Of a stretch of DNA of 64,000 bases, positions 26,421 through 36,151 are shown piece by piece; position 1 is the first letter of the stretch; every line of letters begins with the position of its first letter. This stretch comes from Holophagales bacterium (lineage in GTDB: Bacteria > Acidobacteriota > Thermoanaerobaculia > UBA5066): positions 496,001-560,000 of the forward strand of contig JADKBZ010000003.1 in assembly GCA_016714815.1 (NCBI GenBank), read 5' to 3'. The translations under genes were made by a program, and so were the position numbers. The notes under the pieces were generated by a model that was not told the DNA's origin, did not search any database, and worked only from the letters and a program-made list of their open reading frames with translations.

Positions 26421-27578
26421 ATGAAGTTCGTTCCCTACGTTTTCCGCAGCCTCTTCCGGAAGAAGACCCGTTCGATCCTGACGATCGTCTCGATCGTCCT
26501 CCCCTTCTTCGTCATCTGCGTCCTGGGGACCCTCCTGATGGCGCTCGACGCCGACACGTCGGGAGGGAAGGGGATGTACCGGCTCGTCGTGCGGCACAAG
26601 GTCTCCCTCGGCAACGCCATTCCCGAGGCCTACCGCGAGCGGATCGCCCAGCTTCCCGGCGTGAAGGACGTCACGATCCTCAACTGGTTCGGCGGGACGT
26701 ACAAGGACAACCGCCCCGAGAACATGTTCGCCCGCTTCGGCTGCGAGCCGGACCAGCTCCTGGCGATCTTCGACGAGGTGACGATCGTAAACGGCACCGC
26801 CGCGGACTGGACCTCCGACCGGAGCGGGGCCCTCGTCGGCGAGCGGCTCATGAAGCGCTACGGCTGGAAGCTCGGCGACAAGTTCGTCCTGAAGGGCGAC
26901 TACTACCCGGTAAACCTCGAGCTGACGGTGCGGGCCGTCTTCCGCGGCTCCGACGAGACCGGCATCTACTTCGACCGCAAGGTCGTGGAGGAAGGGCTCC
27001 CGGCGGTGAAGGGGCAGGTCGGGACGTTCTGGATCAAGGCCGATTCGGCCGAAGCGGTCCAGCGCCTCCCGCGCGTCGTCGACGCGCTGTTCGAGAACTC
27101 CTCCGCCCCGACGAAGACGGAGACCGAGAAGGAGTTCCAGAACGGCTTCGTCTCGATGCTCGGAAACGTCAGGGCGATCGTCACCGGCATCTCCACGGCC
27201 ATCGGACTCGTCATCCTCCTCATCTCGGCGAACACGATGGCGATGGCCGCCCGCGAGCGGGTGACCGAGATCGCCGTCCTCCGGACCCTCGGCTTCGGCA
27301 AGCCGCTCATCCTGACGCTGATCCTCGCCGAGAGCCTCTTCCTCTCGGCGACGGGCGCGTTCGTCGGGCTGGGCCTCTTCCGCCTGGCCTTCCCCGTCCT
27401 CAAGGAGGGTCTCCTGAATTCTCCGATGGCCGGCTTCGCCGCCGGGATGCAGCTCTTCCCCGAGGTCCTCCTGACCGGCGTCGGCATCACCCTCCTCGTC
27501 GGCCTCGTCGCCGGAATCGTCCCGGCCATCCGCTCCGCCCAGCGCTCCATCCCCGACGGCCTCCGGCAGGTCGGCTGA
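26421..27578 (+). CDS. FtsX/MacB-type ABC permease, copy 2
   Basis: 385 residues from ATG 26421 (MKFVPYVFRSLFRKKTRSIL); earlier in-frame codons overlap copy 1 and are not needed. Topology is as copy 1, with SANTMAMAARERVTEIAVLR before helices 3-4 and ending SIPDGLRQVG. The two copies differ mainly in the periplasmic domain, so they may form an asymmetric heterodimer or have different partners. Confidence 0.88.
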   Translation: MKFVPYVFRSLFRKKTRSILTIVSIVLPFFVICVLGTLLMALDADTSGGKGMYRLVVRHKVSLGNAIPEAYRERIAQLPGVKDVTILNWFGGTYKDNRPENMFARFGCEPDQLLAIFDEVTIVNGTAADWTSDRSGALVGERLMKRYGWKLGDKFVLKGDYYPVNLELTVRAVFRGSDETGIYFDRKVVEEGLPAVKGQVGTFWIKADSAEAVQRLPRVVDALFENSSAPTKTETEKEFQNGFVSMLGNVRAIVTGISTAIGLVILLISANTMAMAARERVTEIAVLRTLGFGKPLILTLILAESLFLSATGAFVGLGLFRLAFPVLKEGLLNSPMAGFAAGMQLFPEVLLTGVGITLLVGLVAGIVPAIRSAQRSIPDGLRQVG

Positions 27579-27592
27579 AAGAGGACTTCGCG

Positions 27593-28771
27593 ATGCTCGG
27601 AATCCCGCTGAAGTACAACGTCCGAAACCTCTTCGTCCGCAAGGTCACGACGACGCTCACCGTCCTCGGCATCGCGCTCGTCGTGGCGGTCTTCCTCTGC
27701 GTGATGGCGCTCGGCGAGGGGCTGACGAACGTCTTTGCGGCCTCGGGCTCGGAGAAGAACGTCCTCGTCCTCCGGCAGAACTCGCAGTCCGAGCTCCAGT
27801 CGGGCCTCGGGCGCGACCAGATCCCGCTCATCCGGGCCCTCCCCGGCATCGAGAAGGACTCCGACGGCAAGCCTCTCGTCTCGGCCGAGCTCGTCGTCGT
27901 CCTGAACCTCGACAAGCGCGACGGAGGCTCCTCGAACGTCACGATCCGCGGCGTCGAGGAGAAGGGGATGGCCCTTCGCCCGCAGATGAAGCTGACCGAG
28001 GGGCGGACGTTCGTCCCGGGAACGTCGGAGGTGATCGTCGCCGAGGGCGTCGCGAAGCGGTTCAAGGGAGCCGAGCTCGGGCAGGAAATCCGCTTCGGGG
28101 CCTATCGCTGGAAGGTCGTGGGGCACTTCGACGCCGGCGGCACCGCCCCCGACAGCGAGATCTGGACCGACTCGGAAGGGATGCTGAACACGTTCCAGCG
28201 CGGCGGCTTCTCGTCGGTCCTCGCCCGGACCACCGACCGCGCCGCGCGCGACCTCTTCGTCGCCGGCGTGGCCGGGGACGCGCGGCTCGCCCTCGAGGGG
28301 AAGAGCGAGCGGGCCTACTACGACGCCCAGACCTCGACGGCCGCGCCGATCAAGTTCCTCGGCTTCTTCGTCGGAATCGTCATGGCGATCGGCGCCTGCT
28401 TCGGCGCGATGAACACGATGTACGCGGCGGTCTCCTCCCGGACCCGCGAGATCGCGACGCTCCGCGCTCTCGGCTTCTCGCGCCTCTCGATCCTCGTCTC
28501 GTTCGTCCTCGAGTCGATCGCCCTCGCCTTCCTCGGCGGCGTGGTCGGCTGCGCCCTCGCGTTCCTCCTCGTGAAGGTCGCCCTCTCGGGAGTCACCGGC
28601 ACGACGAACTTCGCGACGTTCGCCGAGGTCGTCTTCGCCTTCCGCCTGACGCCTCAGCTCCTCCTGACGGGGATCCTCTTCTCCCTCGTCATGGGCTTCT
28701 TCGGAGGCCTCTTCCCAGCGGCCCGGGCGGCCTTCACGAAGATCACCGCCGCGCTCAGGCAGGTGGGCTGA
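27593..28771 (+). CDS. FtsX/MacB-type ABC permease, divergent third subunit
   Basis: 392 residues. N-terminal helix after LFVRKVTTTLTVLGIALVVA, periplasmic MacB-PCD-like domain (about 45-265), then GACFGAMNTMYAAVSSRTRE and ATLRALGFSR leading into three helices. It is clearly the same fold as the two preceding permeases but diverged, with a different cytoplasmic loop. One ATPase with three permeases suggests alternative permease pairings or a mixed complex. Confidence 0.88.
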   Translation: MLGIPLKYNVRNLFVRKVTTTLTVLGIALVVAVFLCVMALGEGLTNVFAASGSEKNVLVLRQNSQSELQSGLGRDQIPLIRALPGIEKDSDGKPLVSAELVVVLNLDKRDGGSSNVTIRGVEEKGMALRPQMKLTEGRTFVPGTSEVIVAEGVAKRFKGAELGQEIRFGAYRWKVVGHFDAGGTAPDSEIWTDSEGMLNTFQRGGFSSVLARTTDRAARDLFVAGVAGDARLALEGKSERAYYDAQTSTAAPIKFLGFFVGIVMAIGACFGAMNTMYAAVSSRTREIATLRALGFSRLSILVSFVLESIALAFLGGVVGCALAFLLVKVALSGVTGTTNFATFAEVVFAFRLTPQLLLTGILFSLVMGFFGGLFPAARAAFTKITAALRQVG

Positions 28772-28782
28772 CCCGAACCCAT

Positions 28783-28843
28783 GGGGTCAGGTCTTGATTT
28801 TCTATTCTAGCGATCGCAGAGTGTAGAACGTAGACCAGACCCC
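28783..28843. repeat. REP-like imperfect palindromic element
   Basis: GGGGTCAGGTCT (28783-28794) and AGACCAGACCCC (28832-28843) form an 11-of-12 inverted repeat around an AT-richer 37-base centre. Short elements with a GGGGTCAGGTCTTGATTTT-type arm are, to my knowledge, scattered in many genomes near REP-associated (RAYT, Y1) transposases. No transposase is present here, so this is a solitary copy after the exporter operon. Confidence 0.55.
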
Positions 28844-28980
28844 TCGGCGTAGCCCCCTCGCGTGCGGCCGCCGGAGGCGGCTCCCTGCGGATCCTGGAAG
28901 CTCGCCGGCCGCGGGATGCCCCGCCCCGCTCGCGGCCCCCTGCCGAAGCGACGTGAGGATGAAGCTGGAGGGGCCTCTCT

Positions 28981-29027
28981 CCCCCGGTTCCCCGTCCCCC
29001 GGTTCCCCCGTCCCCCGGTCCCCCCGG
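28981..29027 (-). repeat. G-rich tandem repeat just after a stop codon (possible G-quadruplex)
   Basis: On the plus strand it is about three to four units of CCCCCGGTTCCCC(C)GT, so the minus strand has at least six runs of four or more G. It starts immediately after the stop of the minus-strand gene 29028-29402 and would lie at the 3' end of its mRNA. Confidence 0.55.
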
Positions 29028-29402
29028 TCAGCCCCGCCCCTGCGGCCGCTCCGGCGCGAGGAGCCAGGCCGTCCCGGCGAGCCCCGCGACGACGAGGAGG
29101 TACCAGAGCGAGCTGGTGCCGTTCGTCACCCGCGCAAAGCCGGTGGCGGCGAGGAGGAGGCCGACGGCCGCGGCGGCCGCGAGGAGGACGAGCGACCCGC
29201 CCGCCGCCTTCAGCAGCGCGGGCAGCGATCCCGTCTGCGAGCCGAGCGCGGCGAGGATGAACCCGCCGAAGGCGCAGGCCGGGAAGAGGATCCAGGCGGA
29301 GAGCCCCGGGGCATTCGGGGTCAGGCCGAACGACCCGGCGAGGAGGAAAATCCCTGCGCCGAGCCCAACGAGGGCGAAGACCAGACCCGCAACTCTCAGC
29401 AC
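29028..29402 (-). CDS. Small polytopic membrane protein, unknown function
   Basis: 124 residues from the GTG at 29402, which has GGGAGG 7 bases upstream; longer in-frame starts overlap the neighbouring lipoprotein gene. Four hydrophobic helices cover nearly all of it (LRVAGLVFALVGLGAGIFLL, LSAWILFPACAFGGFILAAL, GGSLVLLAAAAAVGLLLAAT, SLWYLLVVAGLAGTAWLLA). No family recognised. Confidence 0.6.
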   Translation of the reverse strand: MLRVAGLVFALVGLGAGIFLLAGSFGLTPNAPGLSAWILFPACAFGGFILAALGSQTGSLPALLKAAGGSLVLLAAAAAVGLLLAATGFARVTNGTSSLWYLLVVAGLAGTAWLLAPERPQGRG

Positions 29403-29427
29403 GATGCACCTCCCGTTCGGGACCTGA

Positions 29428-29889
29428 TTATTGCCCGGCCGACCAGGCGTAGACGGCGTCGGACGCGCGATCGAACGCGACGAACGTGCGCAGCGGCACG
29501 GACCGGCCGGCCCCGGAGTAGACGTCGGCCGCGACGACCGTCGACGCCCTGGCGGGGACCACCTGGACCAGCCCGCGGAACCACCAGTCGGCCCCCTTCG
29601 GCGCACGGAACGTCAGCGTGGCCACCTGCAGGTCCGGGATCCGGAGCAGCTCGGCCTCGACGGCCGCGCGCTCCGCCGCGGGGAGACGGAACCGGAGCCA
29701 GAAGGCGCCGCTCCCCTCCTCGGACTGCAGCTTCAGCTCGGTGGCGGCGGCGGGCACCCAGCCCGGAACCACGCCTCCCGCCTCGCCGCGGGTCGCAAAC
29801 GAGCTGGTCGTCCGGGAGCCGCCCCCGCAGGCGGCCGCCGTGCCGAGAAGGACGAGCAGAACGGAACGCGCGAGAAAGGACCGCTTCAT
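29428..29889 (-). CDS. Lipoprotein of unknown function
   Basis: 153 residues. Signal peptide MKRSFLARSVLLVLLGTAAA followed by Cys21 fits a type II lipobox (GTAAAC). The mature part looks like a small alpha/beta domain (ELKLQSEEGSGAFWLRFRLP, AVEAELLRIPDLQVATLTF, TFVAFDRASDAVYAWSAGQ). It starts next to a membrane-protein gene on the same strand (28-base gap). No known domain. Confidence 0.65.
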   Translation of the reverse strand: MKRSFLARSVLLVLLGTAAACGGGSRTTSSFATRGEAGGVVPGWVPAAATELKLQSEEGSGAFWLRFRLPAAERAAVEAELLRIPDLQVATLTFRAPKGADWWFRGLVQVVPARASTVVAADVYSGAGRSVPLRTFVAFDRASDAVYAWSAGQ

Positions 29890-29917
29890 CGGCCGGGACT
29901 ATGCCCCAAACGGGCCT

Positions 29918-30304
29918 TCAGTTCACGCGGACGCCGATCGCGACGAGGAGGCCGACGAGGACGAGGGAACCGAGGAGGCAGAGCCCGAGAAGCCAGAGGT
30001 CGATCCGGCCATAACCCGGCAGAGCCGGCATCTCGCGGGCCAGAACGAGCCCGAGAACGGACAGGCCGACCGTCAGGACCGCCGGAACCCCCACGACTCC
30101 CCACCGAACTCCACCCGACGACGCCACGATGACGAGGAATCCGGACAGGAGGCCGCAGGCCACCAGCCCCGCCGACGGACCGAAGAGACGGCTTTCCTCG
30201 AAGCGGCCCTGGACGAAGACGGCGGCCAGGGCCACGGAGGCGACTCCGAACGCGACGACGCCGGCCGAGAACGCCAGGACGAAAGAGGTGAAGGAGGAAT
30301 CCAC
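29918..30304 (-). CDS. Small four-helix membrane protein, unknown function
   Basis: 128 residues. Hydrophobic helices at about 5-30, 42-62, 68-88 and 102-125, with a short basic C-terminus. It starts 7 bases after the CoA-binding-protein gene stop, so the two are probably one transcript. No motif identifies a family. Confidence 0.55.
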   Translation of the reverse strand: MDSSFTSFVLAFSAGVVAFGVASVALAAVFVQGRFEESRLFGPSAGLVACGLLSGFLVIVASSGGVRWGVVGVPAVLTVGLSVLGLVLAREMPALPGYGRIDLWLLGLCLLGSLVLVGLLVAIGVRVN

Positions 30305-30311
30305 CCCGGAC

Positions 30312-30794
30312 TCAGGCTCTCGCCGCCTCCGGAGGGAGCTTTCCGAGAAGGCTCCAGAGCCCGCGGTGGAACCTGTGAAGGCCGTGGACCCCGGGGAGGA
30401 ACATCAGGAGGCAGTGTCCGTGGACGAGCGACACGCCCCGCTCCCGCGCGACCCGCACGGCCTCGTCGGACCCCGCGCCCTGCTGGAGCCAGACTTTTCG
30501 AATCCCCGCCGCGGCCGCTTCGCCGACGAGCCGGACCGCCTCGGACGGAGGCGTGACGACGACGAGGCCGTCGACCCGGCCCCCAAGCGCCGCGAGACTC
30601 CGGACGCTCGCGAGCCCCTCCAGCTCCACCCCCTCGGGGTGGACCGGGACGACGTCGTACCCGCGACCCTTCAGCTCGCGGAGGATCACGTTCCCGAACT
30701 TCTTCCCCGAGCGCGAGGCGCCCGCGAGCGCCAGCCGTTTCTGCGCCACGAAATCGCGAACGAGCCCGGAGGTCACGGATGGGTCGACACTCAT
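30312..30794 (-). CDS. CoA-binding domain protein (YccU/CoA_binding_2 family)
   Basis: 160 residues. Rossmann-like N-terminus (RLALAGASRSGKKFGNVILR), middle strand VDGLVVVTPP, then KVWLQQGAGSDEAVRVARER and VHGHCLLMFLPG, matching the single-domain CoA-binding proteins related to succinyl-CoA synthetase. The C-terminus is extended by about 25 residues (HGLHRFHRGLWSLLGKLPPE), a feature seen in some members. Cytoplasmic; the physiological role of the family is unclear. Confidence 0.82.
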   Translation of the reverse strand: MSVDPSVTSGLVRDFVAQKRLALAGASRSGKKFGNVILRELKGRGYDVVPVHPEGVELEGLASVRSLAALGGRVDGLVVVTPPSEAVRLVGEAAAAGIRKVWLQQGAGSDEAVRVARERGVSLVHGHCLLMFLPGVHGLHRFHRGLWSLLGKLPPEAARA

Positions 30795-30851
30795 GGTTCA
30801 CCTTTCGGGCCGCCGGACGAGGCCGCCCCTCCTCCTTCCCGCGGCCGGGCT

Positions 30852-31199
30852 CTATTCCACGAGGAGGAGCTGCGCGGAAGCGCCGAGGGCGGAGAGCCTG
30901 CCGCTCCCCGGCTTCCCTTCGGTCTTCCTCTCGACGTAGAGAAGGACCCCGTAGTCGGGGAAGTCGGGTTCGGCGAAGGCGTCGTCGGGGTCATCCACCT
31001 CTTCGTCGAACCCCGCGTCGAGGTTCGGCCGGAGGATGAGGTCGGACTCGGGTTCGGAGAGGGGCGAGAAGTAGTACGGCCCGATCGACGCGCTCTCGTG
31101 CAGCCGGAAGGCGACGCCGAGGAGCCTCTCGACCTCCTCGCGCACGCTCTCGACGTCCTCGGAGTGGAATCCCCAGAGCTCGACGGAGGCTTCGCTCAT
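30852..31199 (-). CDS. Small acidic protein, unknown function
   Basis: 115 residues from MSEASVELWGFHSEDVESVR; an in-frame start 5 codons upstream is less likely. An acidic centre (DEEVDDPDDAFAEPDFPDYG) sits between an N-terminal alpha/beta part and a C-terminal strand (GVLLYVERK...AQLLLVE). No signal peptide and no known family. Small acidic folds like this occur among immunity-type proteins, but no toxin partner is seen here. Confidence 0.5.
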   Translation of the reverse strand: MSEASVELWGFHSEDVESVREEVERLLGVAFRLHESASIGPYYFSPLSEPESDLILRPNLDAGFDEEVDDPDDAFAEPDFPDYGVLLYVERKTEGKPGSGRLSALGASAQLLLVE

Positions 31200-31258
31200 G
31201 GATCCATTCTGCACGACACGGTTCGCCGCCGGGAGAGGCCGTTTCGTCCGCCGCGCCC

Positions 31259-31828
31259 CTACGCCTTCGGACCCGCCGGCGAGGGTCCGGCCTCGGCATC
31301 ACCGGCCCGGGCGGCGATGCTCGGATAGCAGTCGAGGCAGCTCCCCTGCTCCAGGTCCGGAGGCGTCGCCCCCGTCAGGACCTCGAGGAGCACCGCGGCC
31401 TCCTCGACCTCGCACCAGCCCCGGACCGGCACTTCGATTCTCTTGCACCAGCTGCAGATCCTCACCGACGAGGTCGAGCGCGGCCCGACCTTGCGCAGCA
31501 GCCGGACGGACGGCCTCGGAACGACGAAGAGCATGGACGTCGTCACCAGGAGCAGGTCGGGTCCGTCCATCGTGACGACGAGCTCCAGGGCCCGGAAGTC
31601 GTCCGGCGAATCGCACCGGATCGGGACCTGGACGACGACGCCCTGGCGGGCCCGTCTCAGCAGGAGCGCCCAGAGGTGGCGCACGCTCTCGTCGGCGATG
31701 AACGAGAAGACCGAGCGCCCGACGACGCTCTCTTCCGTCAGCTCCTCCGCGCCGTTCTCGACCGCGAACACCCGCCAGTCCGTGTCCACCGCGACGATCC
31801 GGTCGAGGCTGTCCAGCCAGTAGCGCAC
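31259..31828 (-). CDS. PAS-like protein with C-terminal Cys-Trp-Cys-Lys motif
   Basis: 189 residues from GTG 31828. A PAS-type fold (DSLDRIVAVDTDWRVFAVEN, GRSVFSFIADESVRHLWALL) is followed by ICSWCKRIEVPVRGWCEVEE and SCLDCYPSI. The CxWCKRI...W-EVE...C-DC arrangement is often found beside sensor domains and response regulators and may bind metal or sense redox. No kinase or output domain is fused, so it should act through a partner. The GTG start lies 14 bases from GGAGG, so the exact start is uncertain. Confidence 0.65.
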   Translation of the reverse strand: MRYWLDSLDRIVAVDTDWRVFAVENGAEELTEESVVGRSVFSFIADESVRHLWALLLRRARQGVVVQVPIRCDSPDDFRALELVVTMDGPDLLLVTTSMLFVVPRPSVRLLRKVGPRSTSSVRICSWCKRIEVPVRGWCEVEEAAVLLEVLTGATPPDLEQGSCLDCYPSIAARAGDAEAGPSPAGPKA

Positions 31829-31881
31829 GAGGCCATCATAGGAGCCTCCGCGTCCGCCGCGCGACGAATCCCCCGCGGACC

Positions 31882-32748
31882 CTACGGTTCGAGCGGCGGC
31901 TCGAGGGAGGCCCGCACCTGCCAGGAGGTGGGGCGCCTCCGGAGCCACGACCGGAGGAGGACGCACTCGTCGCAGGCGGCCGACGGGAAGCCGTACGACA
32001 CGCCGTCCAGGACCCGCCCCGTCAGAGCCGGGTCGACCCCGAGATAGACGTCGACGAGCCCGGGCTCGCGCCCGTCTCCCGACAGGCCCGAGAAGGCGGC
32101 CTCGAGGGCCGCCCACCGCAGGGGCCGGAGGCCGACGTCGGCGCACGTCTCCGCCACCTCGCCGCCGAGGAAGACGTCGCACGAGGGAGCCAGGAAGGCC
32201 TCGAAGGCCTTCCGCACGTACTCCGTCCGGCTCTCCTTCGGCAGGCGCGCGTCGACGAAGGCGACCCGGCCCTCTCCCACCTCCCGAACCGACAGCCCCT
32301 TCACGCTCCACGGGAGCGGGACGCCCGCGCCGGGACTCGTCCGCACCCATCCCGAGCGTGCCGGCTTCTCCACGGGCGCGGCCGCGAGCCGGCGATTCAG
32401 CTCGCTCGCCGCGTCGACGAGCCGCACGACCGCCCGCTCGCTCCGGAGGCCCGCCGACGCCCGTCCGAAGGCGTCGAGGACGGTCGGGAGCCGCGACGGG
32501 TCCTCGCGGACCCACTCCTCGAGGACGTCGAGAAGGCGGGGATAGAGGCGGTGGGTCCAGTTCTTCGCGGCCGCCTCCAGGACGGGCCGGGCGAGGGTCT
32601 CGCCGCTGGCGGCGTCGTCGGCGATGAGGGAGAGGGCACGACCGGCCGGCGAGGGGCCGAAGGCCCCCGAGCGCTGCGCGGAGAGAGGATTCGCGGCCAG
32701 GAGGAGCAGGGCGGCGAGGCCTGCCCCGCGACTCCACGTCCGGATCAC
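31882..32748 (-). CDS. Secreted protein of unknown function
   Basis: 288 residues from GTG 32748, which overlaps the stop of the upstream hemolysin III gene as GTGA. A signal peptide (GLAALLLLAANPLSAQRSG) precedes a helical region (WTHRLYPRLLDVLEEWVRED) and an alpha/beta region with four Cys (APSCDVFLGGEVAETC and SAACDECVLL). Translational coupling to the membrane protein gene suggests co-expression. No family recognised. Confidence 0.6.
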   Translation of the reverse strand: MIRTWSRGAGLAALLLLAANPLSAQRSGAFGPSPAGRALSLIADDAASGETLARPVLEAAAKNWTHRLYPRLLDVLEEWVREDPSRLPTVLDAFGRASAGLRSERAVVRLVDAASELNRRLAAAPVEKPARSGWVRTSPGAGVPLPWSVKGLSVREVGEGRVAFVDARLPKESRTEYVRKAFEAFLAPSCDVFLGGEVAETCADVGLRPLRWAALEAAFSGLSGDGREPGLVDVYLGVDPALTGRVLDGVSYGFPSAACDECVLLRSWLRRRPTSWQVRASLEPPLEP

Positions 32749-33410
32749 GCTTTTCCGGACCACCCGATGATCGCCACGAAGTGACAGATGCTCCCGCCCA
32801 GGACGAAGAGATGCCAGACCGTGTGCGCGTAGCGGACCCTCGTCGCCGCGTAGAAGCCGACGCCGCCGGTGTAGAGGAGTCCCCCCGCCGCGAGCCAGAC
32901 CAGGCCAGGCCACGGGACCGTGGCCAGTAGAGGCTTGGCCGCCACGCAGACGAGCCATCCCATCGCGAGGTAGAGGCCGACGGCGATCTTGTGGACCTTC
33001 TTGCCGAACAGGAACTCGAGGGCGATGCCGGTGCCGGCGATGGCCCAGACGAGCGAGAGAAGCGTCCACCCCCACGGACCGCGCAGGGCGCCGAGCGTGA
33101 AGGGCGTGTACGACCCGGCGATCAGGAGGTAGATCGCCGTGTGGTCGAGCTTCTGGAGGACCTGCTTGGCGCGCGACGGCCGCACCGCGTGGTAGAGCGT
33201 GGAGAAGAGGTAGAGGGCGACGAGGGAGCTGGCGAAGACCGCCGCACCGACGACTTCCGGGGTCCCCCAGCGCCGCGACGCGGCCACGAGGAGGTAGGGG
33301 AACGCGACGAGGCTCGCGACGAAGCCCGCACCGTGGGTGACGGCGTTGGCGATTTCCTCGCCCTTCGTCAGGGGCCGGGCGGGTCTGGCGGGTCGCGTCA
33401 TCCCCTCCAT
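32745..33410 (-). CDS. Hemolysin III family (PAQR-type) membrane protein
   Basis: 221 residues with seven predicted helices. Family motifs: NAVTHGAGFVASLVAFP in helix 1, LFSTLYHAV, KLDHTAIYLLIAGSYTPFTL and HTVWHLFVLGGSICHFVAII, with the conserved His/Asp/Ser residues that bind metal in PAQR-fold proteins. The name is historical; a membrane hydrolase or homeostasis role is more likely than toxicity. The stop overlaps the next gene. Confidence 0.9.
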   Translation of the reverse strand: MEGMTRPARPARPLTKGEEIANAVTHGAGFVASLVAFPYLLVAASRRWGTPEVVGAAVFASSLVALYLFSTLYHAVRPSRAKQVLQKLDHTAIYLLIAGSYTPFTLGALRGPWGWTLLSLVWAIAGTGIALEFLFGKKVHKIAVGLYLAMGWLVCVAAKPLLATVPWPGLVWLAAGGLLYTGGVGFYAATRVRYAHTVWHLFVLGGSICHFVAIIGWSGKA

Positions 33411-33559
33411 GCTAACCCCTTCGACCGTCCGCGAAGGGCGGAGCGGCAGGGTTCCCGCCTCGAGCGGGTCGCCGGCACGGGGGGCGCTCCGGACGGCTCG
33501 GCCGGAGAAGCGACGTTTACGCGGTTTCCTCGCCCGAACGGTCGGCCCGCGAAAACGCT

Positions 33560-33588
33560 TTGAAATCCAGCCCGGCCCGGCAGAGAAT
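33560..33588 (+). promoter_or_regulatory. Candidate sigma-70-type promoter of the pyrophosphatase gene
   Basis: TTGAAA (33560-33565), a 17-base spacer and GAGAAT (33583-33588), about 65 bases upstream of the ATG with its AAGGGAGA ribosome site. By-eye match only. Confidence 0.4.
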
Positions 33589-33653
33589 CACGCGTTTCTG
33601 ATTCCACGGTCCATTCCCGCAGGAACGCGAATCCACAGCAAGGGAGACTTTCC

Positions 33654-36071
<2,418 letters not shown>

Positions 36072-36109
36072 AAGGGTCCCACGCCGCGGGGTCGCGGCGA
36101 CCGGAGTTC

Positions 36110-36145
36110 GAAGCAGGGCGCGTGAGAACGCGCCCTGCTTCTTTT
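36110..36145. terminator. Bidirectional intrinsic terminator between convergent genes
   Basis: Perfect 13-bp stem GAAGCAGGGCGCG (36110-36122) and CGCGCCCTGCTTC (36129-36141) with loop TGAGAA and a following TTTT. It separates hppA from the convergent nucleoside-kinase gene, whose stop is at 36152. Confidence 0.85.
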
Positions 36146-36151
36146 CCGGAC

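Noticed and set aside
28772..29027. Intact insertion sequence around the GGGGTCAGG element
   Set aside because: No transposase-like frame on either strand and the whole gap is only 256 bases.
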